Below, piece by piece: positions 8,051 through 17,737 of a stretch of DNA of 64,000 nucleotides. Source of the stretch: VAZQ01 sp963753575 (GTDB lineage: Bacteria; Pseudomonadota; Alphaproteobacteria; Rhizobiales; Xanthobacteraceae); NCBI GenBank assembly GCA_963753575.1, contig CAVWCR010000001.1, forward strand, positions 620,001-684,000, in the 5' to 3' direction. The notes under the pieces were generated by a model. The model was not told the origin of the DNA. It saw nothing but the letters and a program-made list of their open reading frames with translations, and did no database searches. Numbering within the stretch: the stretch's first letter is position 1; every line of letters starts with the position of its first letter. The translations under genes were made by a program, and so were the position numbers.

Positions 8051-9043
8051 ATGGCCGACATCATCCTCGCCATCGGCTCGTCGCACAGCCCGATGCTTGC
8101 AAGCCCGCCGGAGGACTACCCCAGGCACGCCGAGATCGACGCAAAGGGGCGCAAGCTCCTGAACAGGAACGGCGAGCCGTGCACCTACGGCGATCTGCTG
8201 GAGCACGCCGATCCCTCGATCAAAGACCAGATCAAGCCTGATGTTCTTACAGAGCGCGCCGCAAGGTGCACGGCCAATGTCACGCGGCTGGGGCAGATCA
8301 TCGCGGACGCCAAGCTCGACGCCCTGATCATCATCGGCGACGATCAGAACGAACAGTTCTTCGACGACAACATGCCCTCGATCCTGGTCTATTGGGGCGA
8401 CACGATCGTCAATCGCCAGCTCGACATGCCGGAAGACGCGCCGCAGTTCTGGCGCCTCGCGCGCTCGCAATATCACGAGGAGGCGGCCGAGCGCCAATAC
8501 CCGGTCGACGCGCCACTCGCGCTGCATCTGATCCAGTCGCTGATTGCCACCGATTTCGACGTCAGCCATGCCAAGCGTCTGAGCAAGCCGCATGGTGAGG
8601 GCCATGCCTTTGGTTTCGTGCATCGCCGTCTGATGGGGGAGAGGATCGTGCCAATCGTGCCGGTCGCCCTGAATACCTATTTCCCCCCGAACCAGCCGCG
8701 GCCGGAGCGGTGCTATGCGCTCGGGCAGGCGATAGCGCGGGCGGTACGCGGGTTTTCGGGGCAACAACGCGTCGGCATCCTGGCCTCCGGTGGCCTCAGC
8801 CACTTTACGGTCGATGAGGAGCTCGATCGCCGGCTGCTCGATGCCTGCCGGGCAAAGGATGGGAGGGCGATCTCTTCGATTCCTGCGGCAAGGCTCAATT
8901 CCGGGTCATCGGAGATCAGGAACTGGATCACGGTTGCGGGTGCGGCCGAGCACCTCGACGTCGCTTGGCAGGACTACGTGCCGTGCTATCGTTCGCTCGC
9001 CGGCACCGGCTGCGGAATGGGCTTTGCCGCCTGGTCCCGGTGA
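8051..9043 (+). CDS. Class III extradiol ring-cleavage dioxygenase, LigB-like subunit
   Basis: 330 residues. The N-terminal IGSSHSPML carries a metal-binding histidine, the DALIIIGDDQNEQFF block matches the LigB core, and ILASGGLSHF holds a conserved catalytic histidine. LigB-type subunits bind Fe(II) and open catecholic rings meta to the hydroxyls, as in protocatechuate 4,5-dioxygenase. No separate small (LigA) subunit is present, as in single-chain members of the class. It sits between the cyclodeaminase paralogue and a phosphotriesterase-family enzyme, which could hydrolyse a lactone formed downstream. The actual substrate is not known. Confidence 0.82.
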   Translation: MADIILAIGSSHSPMLASPPEDYPRHAEIDAKGRKLLNRNGEPCTYGDLLEHADPSIKDQIKPDVLTERAARCTANVTRLGQIIADAKLDALIIIGDDQNEQFFDDNMPSILVYWGDTIVNRQLDMPEDAPQFWRLARSQYHEEAAERQYPVDAPLALHLIQSLIATDFDVSHAKRLSKPHGEGHAFGFVHRRLMGERIVPIVPVALNTYFPPNQPRPERCYALGQAIARAVRGFSGQQRVGILASGGLSHFTVDEELDRRLLDACRAKDGRAISSIPAARLNSGSSEIRNWITVAGAAEHLDVAWQDYVPCYRSLAGTGCGMGFAAWSR

Positions 9044-9081
9044 GCGGGGCAGGCAGGATCATCCAATGCGGAACTTCTCCA

Positions 9082-10026
9082 GTGATCAGAACCGTCACCG
9101 GCGACGTCGAGACCATCCGAGGGCGCATCCTCGCCCACGAGCATCTGCAGATCGACCTCTCGGCCCAGAAGGGCCTGACCAACAAGATCGGCGAGGCGGA
9201 GATCCCGGCCGTGGTCGAGGATCTGCGCGCCGCCAAGGAATTCGGCCTTGCCGCCATCACCGACTTGAGCGCGCCGCTCTGGGGTCGCGATCCGGCCGCG
9301 TTGCGCAGGATCAGCGAGCTCTCGGGCGTGAAGGTCGTGTGTGCGGCCGGCTACTATTGGGACCCGTTCCCGGAGGTCGCCGAGAAGGCCTCAGTCGAGG
9401 CTATTCGTGATGCCATGATCGCCGAGATCGAGACTGGCGCCGACGGCACCGGCATTCGCTGCGGCGTCATCAAGGTCGGCACCGCGCGCGAGCCGAGCGA
9501 GCCGGCCGAGCGGCTGTTTCGTGCGGCTGCCGCGGCCGCCACGGCGACCGGCGCGCCCGTCATCACCCACACCTCCAACACCGGCCAGGCCGCCTGGCAC
9601 ATCCGCGTGCTGGAAGGCGCCGGCATGGACATGACGCATGTCGTCATCAGCCACATGGGCGCCGCCAAGGACGTTTCGGAGCTGGTCGAGGTCGCGCGCG
9701 CGGGCGTGTTCATGGGCGTCGACAAGGTGAGCTTTCCGAAAGGGCCCAACAACGTGGAACTCGCCGATCTCGTCTGCGCCGCCTGCGACAAGGGCCTCGA
9801 GCGCCAGCTCATCCTGTCGTCGGACGTCGCGCGCAGGACGATGCTGTCGCGCTTCGGCGGGCGCGGCTATCCTACGGTGTTGCGCGACTTCGTGCCGATG
9901 CTCAAAGAGCGTGGTATTCCGGCGGCGACGATCGAGACGATGCTTAGCGACAACCCGGCCAGGATGCTGACCCTTGCCGATGGCCGGCGGGAAACCACAG
10001 TGCGGTTGGATCAAGCCGTCATCTGA
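9082..10026 (+). CDS. Phosphotriesterase-family metal-dependent hydrolase (probable lactonase)
   Basis: 314 residues, amidohydrolase superfamily. Metal ligands can be seen in order: His-x-His in LAHEHLQ, the bridging lysine in GVIKVGT, histidines in VITHTSN and HVVISHMG, and aspartate in ILSSDVARR. Many phosphotriesterase homologues act on lactones, which would suit a position behind a ring-cleavage dioxygenase. I chose GTG at 9082 because the protein then starts IRTVTGDVE like its family. A GTG at 9040 overlapping the dioxygenase stop is possible. Its 3' end overlaps the convergent glycosyltransferase-like gene by 8 bases. Confidence 0.83.
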   Translation: MIRTVTGDVETIRGRILAHEHLQIDLSAQKGLTNKIGEAEIPAVVEDLRAAKEFGLAAITDLSAPLWGRDPAALRRISELSGVKVVCAAGYYWDPFPEVAEKASVEAIRDAMIAEIETGADGTGIRCGVIKVGTAREPSEPAERLFRAAAAAATATGAPVITHTSNTGQAAWHIRVLEGAGMDMTHVVISHMGAAKDVSELVEVARAGVFMGVDKVSFPKGPNNVELADLVCAACDKGLERQLILSSDVARRTMLSRFGGRGYPTVLRDFVPMLKERGIPAATIETMLSDNPARMLTLADGRRETTVRLDQAVI

Positions 10027-10711
10027 TCCGGGTTGGCGCGTGGAATTGGATGATGGCGCCGGGCTGGCGGTAGCTCGCGTTCATCTGGATCAGTCCCGGC
10101 GGCGGATCGGAATAATCGTGCCAGATCTTGATCGGGCCGAAGAAAGTCCAGTGCCAGGCCGGCCGGAAATTCCAATTGTAGGGTAGGACGAAGACGGGAC
10201 GATCCCAGTCCCGCACCGCCTTTGCAAAGGCGCCCTGGTCGTTGAACGGCATGACTGCGGGCTGGCCGTTTGGCCCGATGAAGTCGATTGCCGAATCGAC
10301 GACCGTCACAAGCTCGTGCCAGCGCTTGAACAGTGGCTCGGCGCCGCGATTGAAGAACAGAACGCCGGTATTGTATTCGATACCGTCATCCTTCGGCAGC
10401 CCGCGGTAGCGCCGCGCCCAGGGGCTCTCGCAAATGGAGCACGCAATGCCGAAGCGGAGCGCCTGCTCGAATCCGAAATCAAGGCGATCAAGCACCACGG
10501 TGTCGGCGTCGAGGAACAGCGTTTCGTCAAACGGCGTGAACTCCATCATCCGCGATTTCTCAAGCAGGCCTCTGATCGGATCGGTGTTCGGCGGCAGCTC
10601 GATGACTTTCTGGGGCAGCTCCGGATGGACCCGCTGGACCGACGCCATGGAGCGTTTCACCGCCGTCCGGGCGCGATCACCCCAGACAATGTAGAGAACG
10701 CCTCGGGACAT
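10019..10711 (-). CDS. Glycosyltransferase-like (nucleotide-diphospho-sugar transferase fold) protein
   Basis: 230 residues. A DxD-type motif, FLDADTVVLDRL (about residue 68), and the surrounding ETLFLDAD arrangement are typical of GT-A glycosyltransferases, which bind a nucleotide sugar through a divalent metal. NDQGAFAKAV near residue 165 matches the acceptor-side motif in family 8 like enzymes. No signal peptide or membrane segment, so a cytoplasmic transferase. It stands alone, convergent with the phosphotriesterase-family gene, so the acceptor (polysaccharide, lipid or other) cannot be told from context. Confidence 0.72.
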   Translation of the reverse strand: MSRGVLYIVWGDRARTAVKRSMASVQRVHPELPQKVIELPPNTDPIRGLLEKSRMMEFTPFDETLFLDADTVVLDRLDFGFEQALRFGIACSICESPWARRYRGLPKDDGIEYNTGVLFFNRGAEPLFKRWHELVTVVDSAIDFIGPNGQPAVMPFNDQGAFAKAVRDWDRPVFVLPYNWNFRPAWHWTFFGPIKIWHDYSDPPPGLIQMNASYRQPGAIIQFHAPTRIR

Positions 10712-10908
10712 TGCGGTCCTCCCTCAGAGCGGCGTCTGCCGCATGGCCTCTTTTCCGGATTTGATCCTGGACGAGCCATGACTTTTCGCGTTTTCGCGGC
10801 CAGCCTGCAAGACAGATGCACCGGTGGGGCGCATGATTAACTCCCTTGTTGCCCGTTGACCTCAGCGTTGGTTGGCTCGATCATTCGTCGCAACAGAAGG
10901 GCACTGCC

Positions 10909-12006
10909 ATGGCGTGGTTCGACAGGTTTGGCAAATATCGGCATCCCGAGGAGCTGCGCTGGATCGCGTTTGCGCTGGCCGCGCTCGCCGGCCTCTTGGC
11001 GCTGCTCTTGTCGGGCGGGACCGCGCCCGCGCAGACGAGCCGTGTGGCCGAAATTGCCAGCTATCAGGGTCCTGACCGCGCCCAGCGCCTGATCGAGGGC
11101 GCCAAGCGCGAAGGCACGCTCACGTTCTATTCCAATGCGCCGACGGCCGACAACGCGGCGCTGGTGAGCGCCTTCGAGAAGAAATACGGGATCAAGGTCA
11201 ATCTCTACCGGGCGAGCTCCGAGGACATCCGCCAGCGCGTTCTCAACGAGGCGCGTGCGCGGCGCTTCGACGTCGATTTCGTGCTCAACAATTCGCCCGC
11301 GATGGAGGCTCTGAACGCCGAGCGGCTTCTGCATGAGGTCAAGTCGCCCTATCTCGCCGACCTGATGCCGTCGGCGATCCCGCCCTACCGGACCTGGGCG
11401 GGCTTCTGCCTGAACGTGCTGGTCTCGGCCTACAATACCAACCTGGTGAAAAAGGCCGACCTGCCGAAGCGCTATCAGGATCTGCTCGATCCGAAGTGGA
11501 AGGGCAGGATCGCGATCGAGGCCGACAACTCCGACTGGTTCGCCGGGCTCGTCGCGTTGATGGGGCAGGAGAAGGGGCTCAAGCTCTTCCGCGATATCGC
11601 CGAGACCAACGGCTTCTCGGTGCGCAAGGGCCATACGCTGCTCACCAACCTCGTCGCCGTGGGCGAGGTGCCGCTGGCGCTGACGATCTTCAACTACACC
11701 GCGGAGCAGTTCAAACGGAAGGGTGCGCCGCTTGACTGGTTCACGCTCGACCCCGTGGTGGCGCACCCGAACGCGGCGGCGGTTGCCGCCAATGCGCCGC
11801 ATCCCTATGCGGCGGTGCTGCTGTTCGATTTCGTGCTGTCCGACGCGCAGCAGCTGTTCGCTGACCGCCACTATGTCGCGACCAGCATGAAGGTCGCTTC
11901 GCCGCTCGATCGCGCCAGCATCCACATGCTCGATGCCGCCAAAGTGGTGGCCGAAGGCGAAAAGTGGCAGCGCCTCTACACCCAGATCATCAACGCGCGC
12001 CGCTAA
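10909..12006 (+). CDS. Extracellular solute-binding protein (ABC iron/organic-type)
   Basis: 365 residues. The N-terminus has a hydrophobic segment (IAFALAALAGLLALLLSGG) ending near TAPAQT, so the protein is exported. The body has the type 2 periplasmic binding fold seen in Fe(III)- or thiamine-type receptors (EGTLTFYSNAPTADNAALVSAFEKKYGIK, YNTNLVKKADLPKRYQDLL, PKWKGRIAIE). The ATG at 10909 is preceded by AAGGG. There are no permease or ATPase genes beside it; instead an isochorismatase-family hydrolase follows after 15 bases. The ligand is unknown and the ABC partners must lie elsewhere. Confidence 0.85.
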   Translation: MAWFDRFGKYRHPEELRWIAFALAALAGLLALLLSGGTAPAQTSRVAEIASYQGPDRAQRLIEGAKREGTLTFYSNAPTADNAALVSAFEKKYGIKVNLYRASSEDIRQRVLNEARARRFDVDFVLNNSPAMEALNAERLLHEVKSPYLADLMPSAIPPYRTWAGFCLNVLVSAYNTNLVKKADLPKRYQDLLDPKWKGRIAIEADNSDWFAGLVALMGQEKGLKLFRDIAETNGFSVRKGHTLLTNLVAVGEVPLALTIFNYTAEQFKRKGAPLDWFTLDPVVAHPNAAAVAANAPHPYAAVLLFDFVLSDAQQLFADRHYVATSMKVASPLDRASIHMLDAAKVVAEGEKWQRLYTQIINARR

Positions 12007-12021
12007 CGGGAGGATATCTCG

Positions 12022-12732
12022 ATGCACAAGATCGCGATCCCGAAGTCGGTGACCGAGCGCGTGATCGCGCGCCGTGGCCGCGAGTTCGTCTACGACAACC
12101 TCGATCCGCGCAAGACCGCGCTGCTCGTCGTCGACATGCAGAATGCCTTCATGCTGCCGGGCGTGGCGCATTCGCTCTGCCCGACGGCACGTGAGATCGT
12201 CCCCAACATCAATCGGCTGGCGCAGGCCGTGCGCGAGACCGGCGGGACGGTGGTGTGGATCAAGACCACGTTCACGCCCGAGACGCTCAAGAGCTGGTCG
12301 ACCTATTACGAGCTGAGCCGGCTCGAACAGAACGCCAAGCGCGCCGAGGCGCTCGCCGCCGGCAGCAAGGGCCATGAGCTTTGGGCCGAGCTCGATGCGC
12401 GCGCGGATGACCTCACGGTCGAGAAGAAGCGCTTCAGCGCCTTCATCCAGGGCTCTTCAAGCCTGGCCGAGGTGCTGCGCGAGCGCGGCATCGACACCGT
12501 CGTGGTCACCGGCACGGTGACCGGTGTGTGCTGCGAATCGACCGCGCGCGACGCCATGATGATGAACTTCAAGACCATCATGGTGACCGACGGCAACGCC
12601 GCCATGACGGACGAGGACCACAACGCTTCGCTCGGCAATTTCTATCTCACCTTCGGCGACGTGATGTCGACCGACAAGGTGATCGAGTGCCTCAAGGGCA
12701 ATGCCGGCAAGGGACTGGCGGCGGCGGAGTAG
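12022..12732 (+). CDS. Isochorismatase-family cysteine hydrolase
   Basis: 236 residues. The catalytic Asp is in VVDMQNAF and the nucleophile Cys in VTGTVTGVCCESTARDA, with the usual cis-peptide loop VTGTVTG just before it. Family members hydrolyse amides such as N-carbamoylsarcosine, nicotinamide or biuret, or the vinyl ether of isochorismate. The gene follows the solute-binding protein by 15 bases with a GGGAGG ribosome site, so the pair probably imports and hydrolyses the same compound. An amide or carbamoyl compound is more likely than isochorismate because no chorismate genes are near; this is inference. Confidence 0.85.
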   Translation: MHKIAIPKSVTERVIARRGREFVYDNLDPRKTALLVVDMQNAFMLPGVAHSLCPTAREIVPNINRLAQAVRETGGTVVWIKTTFTPETLKSWSTYYELSRLEQNAKRAEALAAGSKGHELWAELDARADDLTVEKKRFSAFIQGSSSLAEVLRERGIDTVVVTGTVTGVCCESTARDAMMMNFKTIMVTDGNAAMTDEDHNASLGNFYLTFGDVMSTDKVIECLKGNAGKGLAAAE

Positions 12733-12776
12733 TTGGAGTTGCGCGGCCACATGGGTCCGGGCGCGTATGGCTGCGC

Positions 12777-12802
12777 GAAATAGGGGACAGACCCCCTATT
12801 TC
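12777..12802. repeat. GGGGACAGACCCC hairpin element
   Basis: GAAATAGGGG at 12777-12786 pairs with CCCCTATTTC at 12793-12802 across a 6-base loop. The core GGGGACAGACCCC (12783-12795) is a motif I recognise as common in intergenic hairpins of proteobacteria, and it recurs inside ureE at 57856-57868. It lies behind the isochorismatase-family gene and could stop transcription, but no T-run follows. Confidence 0.7.
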
Positions 12803-12916
12803 TAGGACTTGGTGAGGACGATTGAGCACTGTTGCCGCGAGGGTAGCCGCGGGTCCTTATCGCGTGTCGGTCCCGTGGAGCTAGCAGGCACCGCGCTTTG
12901 TGCAAGATTTTGGCTC

Positions 12917-13315
12917 TTAGTTCGGGAAAACCGATGCCTCTCTGGCAAGCACCCAACCAGAAAGCCCATATGACGACGAAAGAACGAAACCCTTTACGCC
13001 TTTGGCAGTAAGAACCTGAGCGGCTGAGGCAAGATTAGCTGCCCAGGAACCCGGCGCACCTGCTCTACGGTGAGATTCCGCGATGTCGCGTCCGTAGTCC
13101 GAAATGAGCTCGTCGACGGAAATCTCCTGCAGCGCGTAAATGATGTTGCCAAGTGCGTCGTCCTTGAAGTGATAACCCTCGACCCCGTTGAACACGATGG
13201 TACGAGACAGCTGCTCTTCTGCGCCCTCGGGACGCCGGACGCGCAGCGTGATCTCACGGGTCTCGCAGTTTACTTCATACGCAGTGAGGTGGTTATCGTG
13301 AAACGACGGCAACAT
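12917..13315 (-). CDS. Hypothetical protein
   Basis: 132 residues from ATG at 13315 (MLPSFHDNHLTAYEV); a GTG at 13348 would add 11 residues. I do not recognise the family. The N-terminal half reads as alternating beta strands (REITLRVRR, SRTIVFNGVEGYHF). The middle is helical (LGNIIYALQEISVDELISDY) and the C-terminus is strand-like (VKGFVLSSSYGLSGWVLA). No signal peptide, cysteine pattern or nucleotide motif. The gene stands alone between the isochorismatase-family gene and the molybdenum hydroxylase, and the region is less GC-rich than its surroundings, which may indicate later arrival. Confidence 0.6.
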   Translation of the reverse strand: MLPSFHDNHLTAYEVNCETREITLRVRRPEGAEEQLSRTIVFNGVEGYHFKDDALGNIIYALQEISVDELISDYGRDIAESHRRAGAPGSWAANLASAAQVLTAKGVKGFVLSSSYGLSGWVLAREASVFPN

Positions 13316-13403
13316 GCTTTGGCGTCCAGTTTGATCTGTGTGTCCCACAGCAAACCGTTGCTTGGACGACAGGTGAGTGCGGGAAAGGCCTCGAAATCAC
13401 GCC

Positions 13404-15731
13404 CTAATCAGGTTTGCGCGCCGCCCGCAACGCCCGCCAGATCTTCTCGGCCGTCGCCGGCATTTGCACATAGGGCGCGCCGACGTGGGCCAGCGCATCG
13501 TTCACCGCATTCATCACCGCCGAGAGCGCGCCGACCGTCCCGGATTCGCCTGCGCCCTTGACGCCGAGCGGATTGGTCTTGGTCGGCACTTCGTTCTCGC
13601 CGAGCTCGAACGCGCAGAAATTGTCAGCACGCGGCATGCCGTAGTCCATGAACGAGCCGGTGACGAGCTGTCCTGACTGATAGACGATGTTCTCGGTCAG
13701 CGCCTGGCCGACACCCTGTGCGATGCCGCCATGCAGCTGGCCTTCGACCAGCAGCGGATTGATCATGTGGCCGACGTCGTCGACCGCGTTGTAGCGCACG
13801 ATCTCGACTGCGCCGGTCTCCTCGTCGATCTCGACCTCGACGATATGGCATCCGTTCGGAAAGGTCCGCTCGCCGCCATCGAAAGTGCCGGTCTCGAACA
13901 GGCCGGGCTCCGCGCCGCTCGGCAACGCCTTGGGATTGAGGGCTGTGATCGCGATCTCCGGCAGGCTGATCGATTTGTCGGTGCCGGCGACCACGAAGCG
14001 CCCAGCCTCGAACGCGATGTCGTGCTCGTCCGTTTCCATCACATGGGCGGCGAGCTTCTTGCCTTTGGCAATGATCTTGTCGGCCGCGATGAGGAGCGCT
14101 GTGCCGCCCGCGACCACCGAGCGCGAGCCAAACGTGCCGGTGCCGACCGCGACCTGATCGGTGTCGCCGAATTGATAGCGCACTCGGTCGGGCGGAATGC
14201 CGAGCTTGTCGGCGATGATCTGCCGGAATGCGGTGGCGTGGCCCTGACCGTGGTCATGCGTGCCCATCGCGACCGTCAGCGTGCCGCCCGCATCGAAGCG
14301 CAGCTCGGCCTGCTCGATCAACCCGGAGTTCGAAGCCTCGACCGTGTTGGAGATGCCGATACCGCGCAACTTGCCGCGCTTGCGCGCTTGCTGCCGTCGC
14401 GCTTGAAACCCGGCGTAGTCCGCCTTCAGCAGGCAGTCGGTGAGGTTCTTGCCGAAGTCCCCGCAATCGTAGGTGTAGACCAGCGCCGTCTGGTAGGGCA
14501 TCGCCTCGACGGCAATCGTGTTGCGGCGGCGCAGCTCGGCCGGATCGACGCCGAGCTTGCGCGCAGCGAGGTCGACCATCGTCTCGAGCACATAGGCGGC
14601 CTCCGGCCGGCCGGCGCCGCGATAATGGCCGGTGAGCATGGTATTGGTGAACGTGCCGTTCACTTCGACATGGCTGACCGGAATGGTGTAGGTGCCGGAC
14701 AGGACGCCGATGTTGTTGGTCGGCGGACCGGCGCTGCGGTCGGTGCCGTGGTAGGCACCGATGTTGCAAAAATTGCGTACGCGCAGCGCCAGGAACTTTC
14801 CGTTCTTGTCGAGCGCGAGCTCGGCCTCGCTGATATTGTCGCGACAGTGCTCGTCGGAGAGGAACGCTTCGCTTCTCTCCGACATCCATTTGACCGGCCG
14901 CTGCAGCAGCCGCGCCGCCAACGCGGTGAGCGCATATTCCGGGTAGAACGCGCCTTTCATCCCGAACCCGCCGCCCACGTTGTCGGCAATCACGCGAAAC
15001 TTGGTGTCCGGCAGCCGGAACGTATCCTTGGCCAGGATCCGCCGCGTGGTGTGCGGACCCTGCACGGTCACGCGCAGCGTCGTGCGATCCTCGCGCGCAT
15101 CGTAGTCGGCGAGGCAGCCGCGCGGCTCCATCGAGACGGTGGTGAGGCGGCTGATCACCATGCGGTGGCGGATGACATGGTCGGCCGCCGCAATGGCTTT
15201 CTCGGTGGCGGCCTTGTCGCCGATCTCATGCAAGAAGGCGATGTTGTCAGGGCAGCCATCCCACACCGCCGACGCGCCCGGCGCGATCGCCTCCTCAAGC
15301 GTGGAAACCGCCGGCAGGTCCTCGTACGCGACCTCGATCAGCTCGGCGGTGTCCTTGGCCTCTTCGAGCGTCTCGGCCACGATGAGCGCCACCGGATCGC
15401 CCGTGTAGCGCACGGTCTCGCGCGCGAGCAGTGGCTGTGAAGAGATGAAGGCGGGCGAGCCGTCGCGGCGCTTGCGCGGGTGCCACGGGCGCTGCAGCCC
15501 GAGCGCCAGCAGCGCCGGATCGGCGCCGGTCAGGACCAGGACGACGCCGGGCGCGGTCTTGGCGCGGCTCGTGTCGATCGCCTCGATGCGCGCATGCGCG
15601 TGCGGTGAGCGCAGGACGTAGGCCCGCGCCTGCCCGACAAGCTTCACGTCATCGACGTAACGGCCCGCGCCACGCACCAGATACGGGTCTTCCTCCCGCG
15701 GCACCGGCTGGCCAATTCCAAAATCACCCAT
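13404..15731 (-). CDS. Xanthine dehydrogenase family molybdopterin-binding subunit (CoxL-like, form II type)
   Basis: 775 residues, full length for the molybdenum-cofactor subunit of the xanthine oxidase family. Cofactor motifs seen include VGGGFGMKGAFYPEY, HYRGAGRPEAAYVLE, the GTHDHGQGHATA loop and the C-terminal VKGAGESGTVGA with the conserved active-site Glu. The active-site loop is YRGAGR, not the AYXCSFR loop of true CO dehydrogenase (form I), so CO oxidation is unlikely; an aromatic or heterocyclic substrate is more plausible. The FAD (medium) and 2Fe-2S (small) subunits are not adjacent, which is unusual. Four 15-bp repeats lie directly before the start. Confidence 0.87.
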   Translation of the reverse strand: MGDFGIGQPVPREEDPYLVRGAGRYVDDVKLVGQARAYVLRSPHAHARIEAIDTSRAKTAPGVVLVLTGADPALLALGLQRPWHPRKRRDGSPAFISSQPLLARETVRYTGDPVALIVAETLEEAKDTAELIEVAYEDLPAVSTLEEAIAPGASAVWDGCPDNIAFLHEIGDKAATEKAIAAADHVIRHRMVISRLTTVSMEPRGCLADYDAREDRTTLRVTVQGPHTTRRILAKDTFRLPDTKFRVIADNVGGGFGMKGAFYPEYALTALAARLLQRPVKWMSERSEAFLSDEHCRDNISEAELALDKNGKFLALRVRNFCNIGAYHGTDRSAGPPTNNIGVLSGTYTIPVSHVEVNGTFTNTMLTGHYRGAGRPEAAYVLETMVDLAARKLGVDPAELRRRNTIAVEAMPYQTALVYTYDCGDFGKNLTDCLLKADYAGFQARRQQARKRGKLRGIGISNTVEASNSGLIEQAELRFDAGGTLTVAMGTHDHGQGHATAFRQIIADKLGIPPDRVRYQFGDTDQVAVGTGTFGSRSVVAGGTALLIAADKIIAKGKKLAAHVMETDEHDIAFEAGRFVVAGTDKSISLPEIAITALNPKALPSGAEPGLFETGTFDGGERTFPNGCHIVEVEIDEETGAVEIVRYNAVDDVGHMINPLLVEGQLHGGIAQGVGQALTENIVYQSGQLVTGSFMDYGMPRADNFCAFELGENEVPTKTNPLGVKGAGESGTVGALSAVMNAVNDALAHVGAPYVQMPATAEKIWRALRAARKPD

Positions 15732-15792
15732 TGTCGTTTTGGGACTTTGTCGTTTGGGACTTTGTCGCTTCGGGACTTTGTCGTGTTGGGAC
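15731..15792. repeat. Fourfold 15-16 bp tandem repeat (TTTGTCGTTTGGGAC)
   Basis: Units start at 15731, 15746, 15761 and 15777 and vary slightly: TTGTCGTTTTGGGAC, TTTGTCGTTTGGGAC, TTTGTCGCTTCGGGAC, TTTGTCGTGTTGGGAC. They abut the start codon of the molybdenum hydroxylase on the minus strand and lie in the 226-base gap to the divergent ABC transporter. A role in regulation is possible, but simple replication slippage is enough to explain them. Confidence 0.85.
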
Positions 15793-15957
15793 CCGGCCCA
15801 ACGGGGACGGGTTGCATCGAGGGAACCAGATCATGATGTCGCCTGCTTCTATCGGGGCATCACAATCGCAGGTCAAGGGCTGGTGTTCGCCGTCACAGGC
15901 CTTACATTCCGCCCGCCTTCGATCTGCCTCCAGTTCCTTCCGCTCCATGTTCCTTCC

Positions 15958-16880
<923 letters not shown>

Positions 16881-16884
<4 letters not shown>

Positions 16885-17642
16885 ACCTCCAGGGCGTTCG
16901 CTCGATTTATGTTTTCGAGATGTCGCGCACCGGACGCACGCTGATGCAGAGCATCGTGTCACCGGTCATTTCGACGTCGCTCTACTTCGTAGTCTTCGGT
17001 TCGGCCATCGGCTCGCGCATCAGCGAGATCGACGGAGTTGATTACGGCGCCTTCATCGTGCCGGGATTGATCATGATGATGCTCTTGACGCAGAGCGTGG
17101 CAAACGCATCCTTCGGCATCTATTTCCCCCGCTTTACCGGGACGATCTACGAAATCCTCTCCGCGCCGATCTCCTGCCAGGAGATCGTCATCGGCTATGT
17201 CGGCGCCGCGGCAACCAAGTCGATCGTGCTTGGCTTCTTGATTCTGGCGACAGCCGGGCTGTTCGTGCCGCTCAAGATCGCTCATCCGGTCTGGATGCTG
17301 ACTTTCCTGGTACTCACGGCCATCACCTTCAGCCTGTTTGGCTTCATCATCGGCATCTGGGCGGATGGCTTCGAGAAATTGCAGATCATCCCGCTCCTGG
17401 TCATTACGCCACTGACCTTCCTGGGCGGCAGTTTCTATTCGACCAGCGTGCTGCCGCCGGTCTGGCAGAAGGTCAGCCTGCTAAACCCGGTCGTCTATCT
17501 CATCAGCGGTTTCCGCTGGAGCTTCTTCGAGATTGCCGACGTGCAAGTCGCTGTCAGCCTGATCATGACCTTGGTGTTCCTGGGCATGTGCCTTGCGACC
17601 ATTTGCTGGATCTTCAAGACCGGGTATCGGCTCAAGAGCTAG
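16881..17642 (+). CDS. ABC-2 type transporter permease (YadH-like)
   Basis: 253 residues with about six hydrophobic helices. The ABC-2 consensus near the C-terminus is clear: ITPLTFLGGSFYSTSVLPP followed by LLNPVVYLISGFRW. Such permeases pair with one ATPase to export a lipid, polysaccharide or drug; NodJ is one relative. The start codon overlaps the ATPase stop, so the two are translationally coupled. The exported molecule is not shown by the neighbours: a divergent hydroxylase and a downstream Bug receptor. Confidence 0.86.
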
Positions 17643-17737
17643 ACTTGCGAGCCTGCCCCGGGGCGTTCCGCTGGGGGGAAAGGCTGCGGCAATGGTGCGC
17701 CGTGCCAAGGCGATCGGTTCCCTGCTAAGGTTCCTGC

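Noticed and set aside
8965..9081. Longer N-terminus of the phosphotriesterase-family protein
   Set aside because: It overlaps the dioxygenase gene in another frame and has no similarity to the family; GTG 9082 gives the normal N-terminus.
13404..15731. Aerobic CO dehydrogenase large subunit (coxL form I)
   Set aside because: The active-site loop is YRGAGR, not AYXCSFR, and the other subunits are absent.
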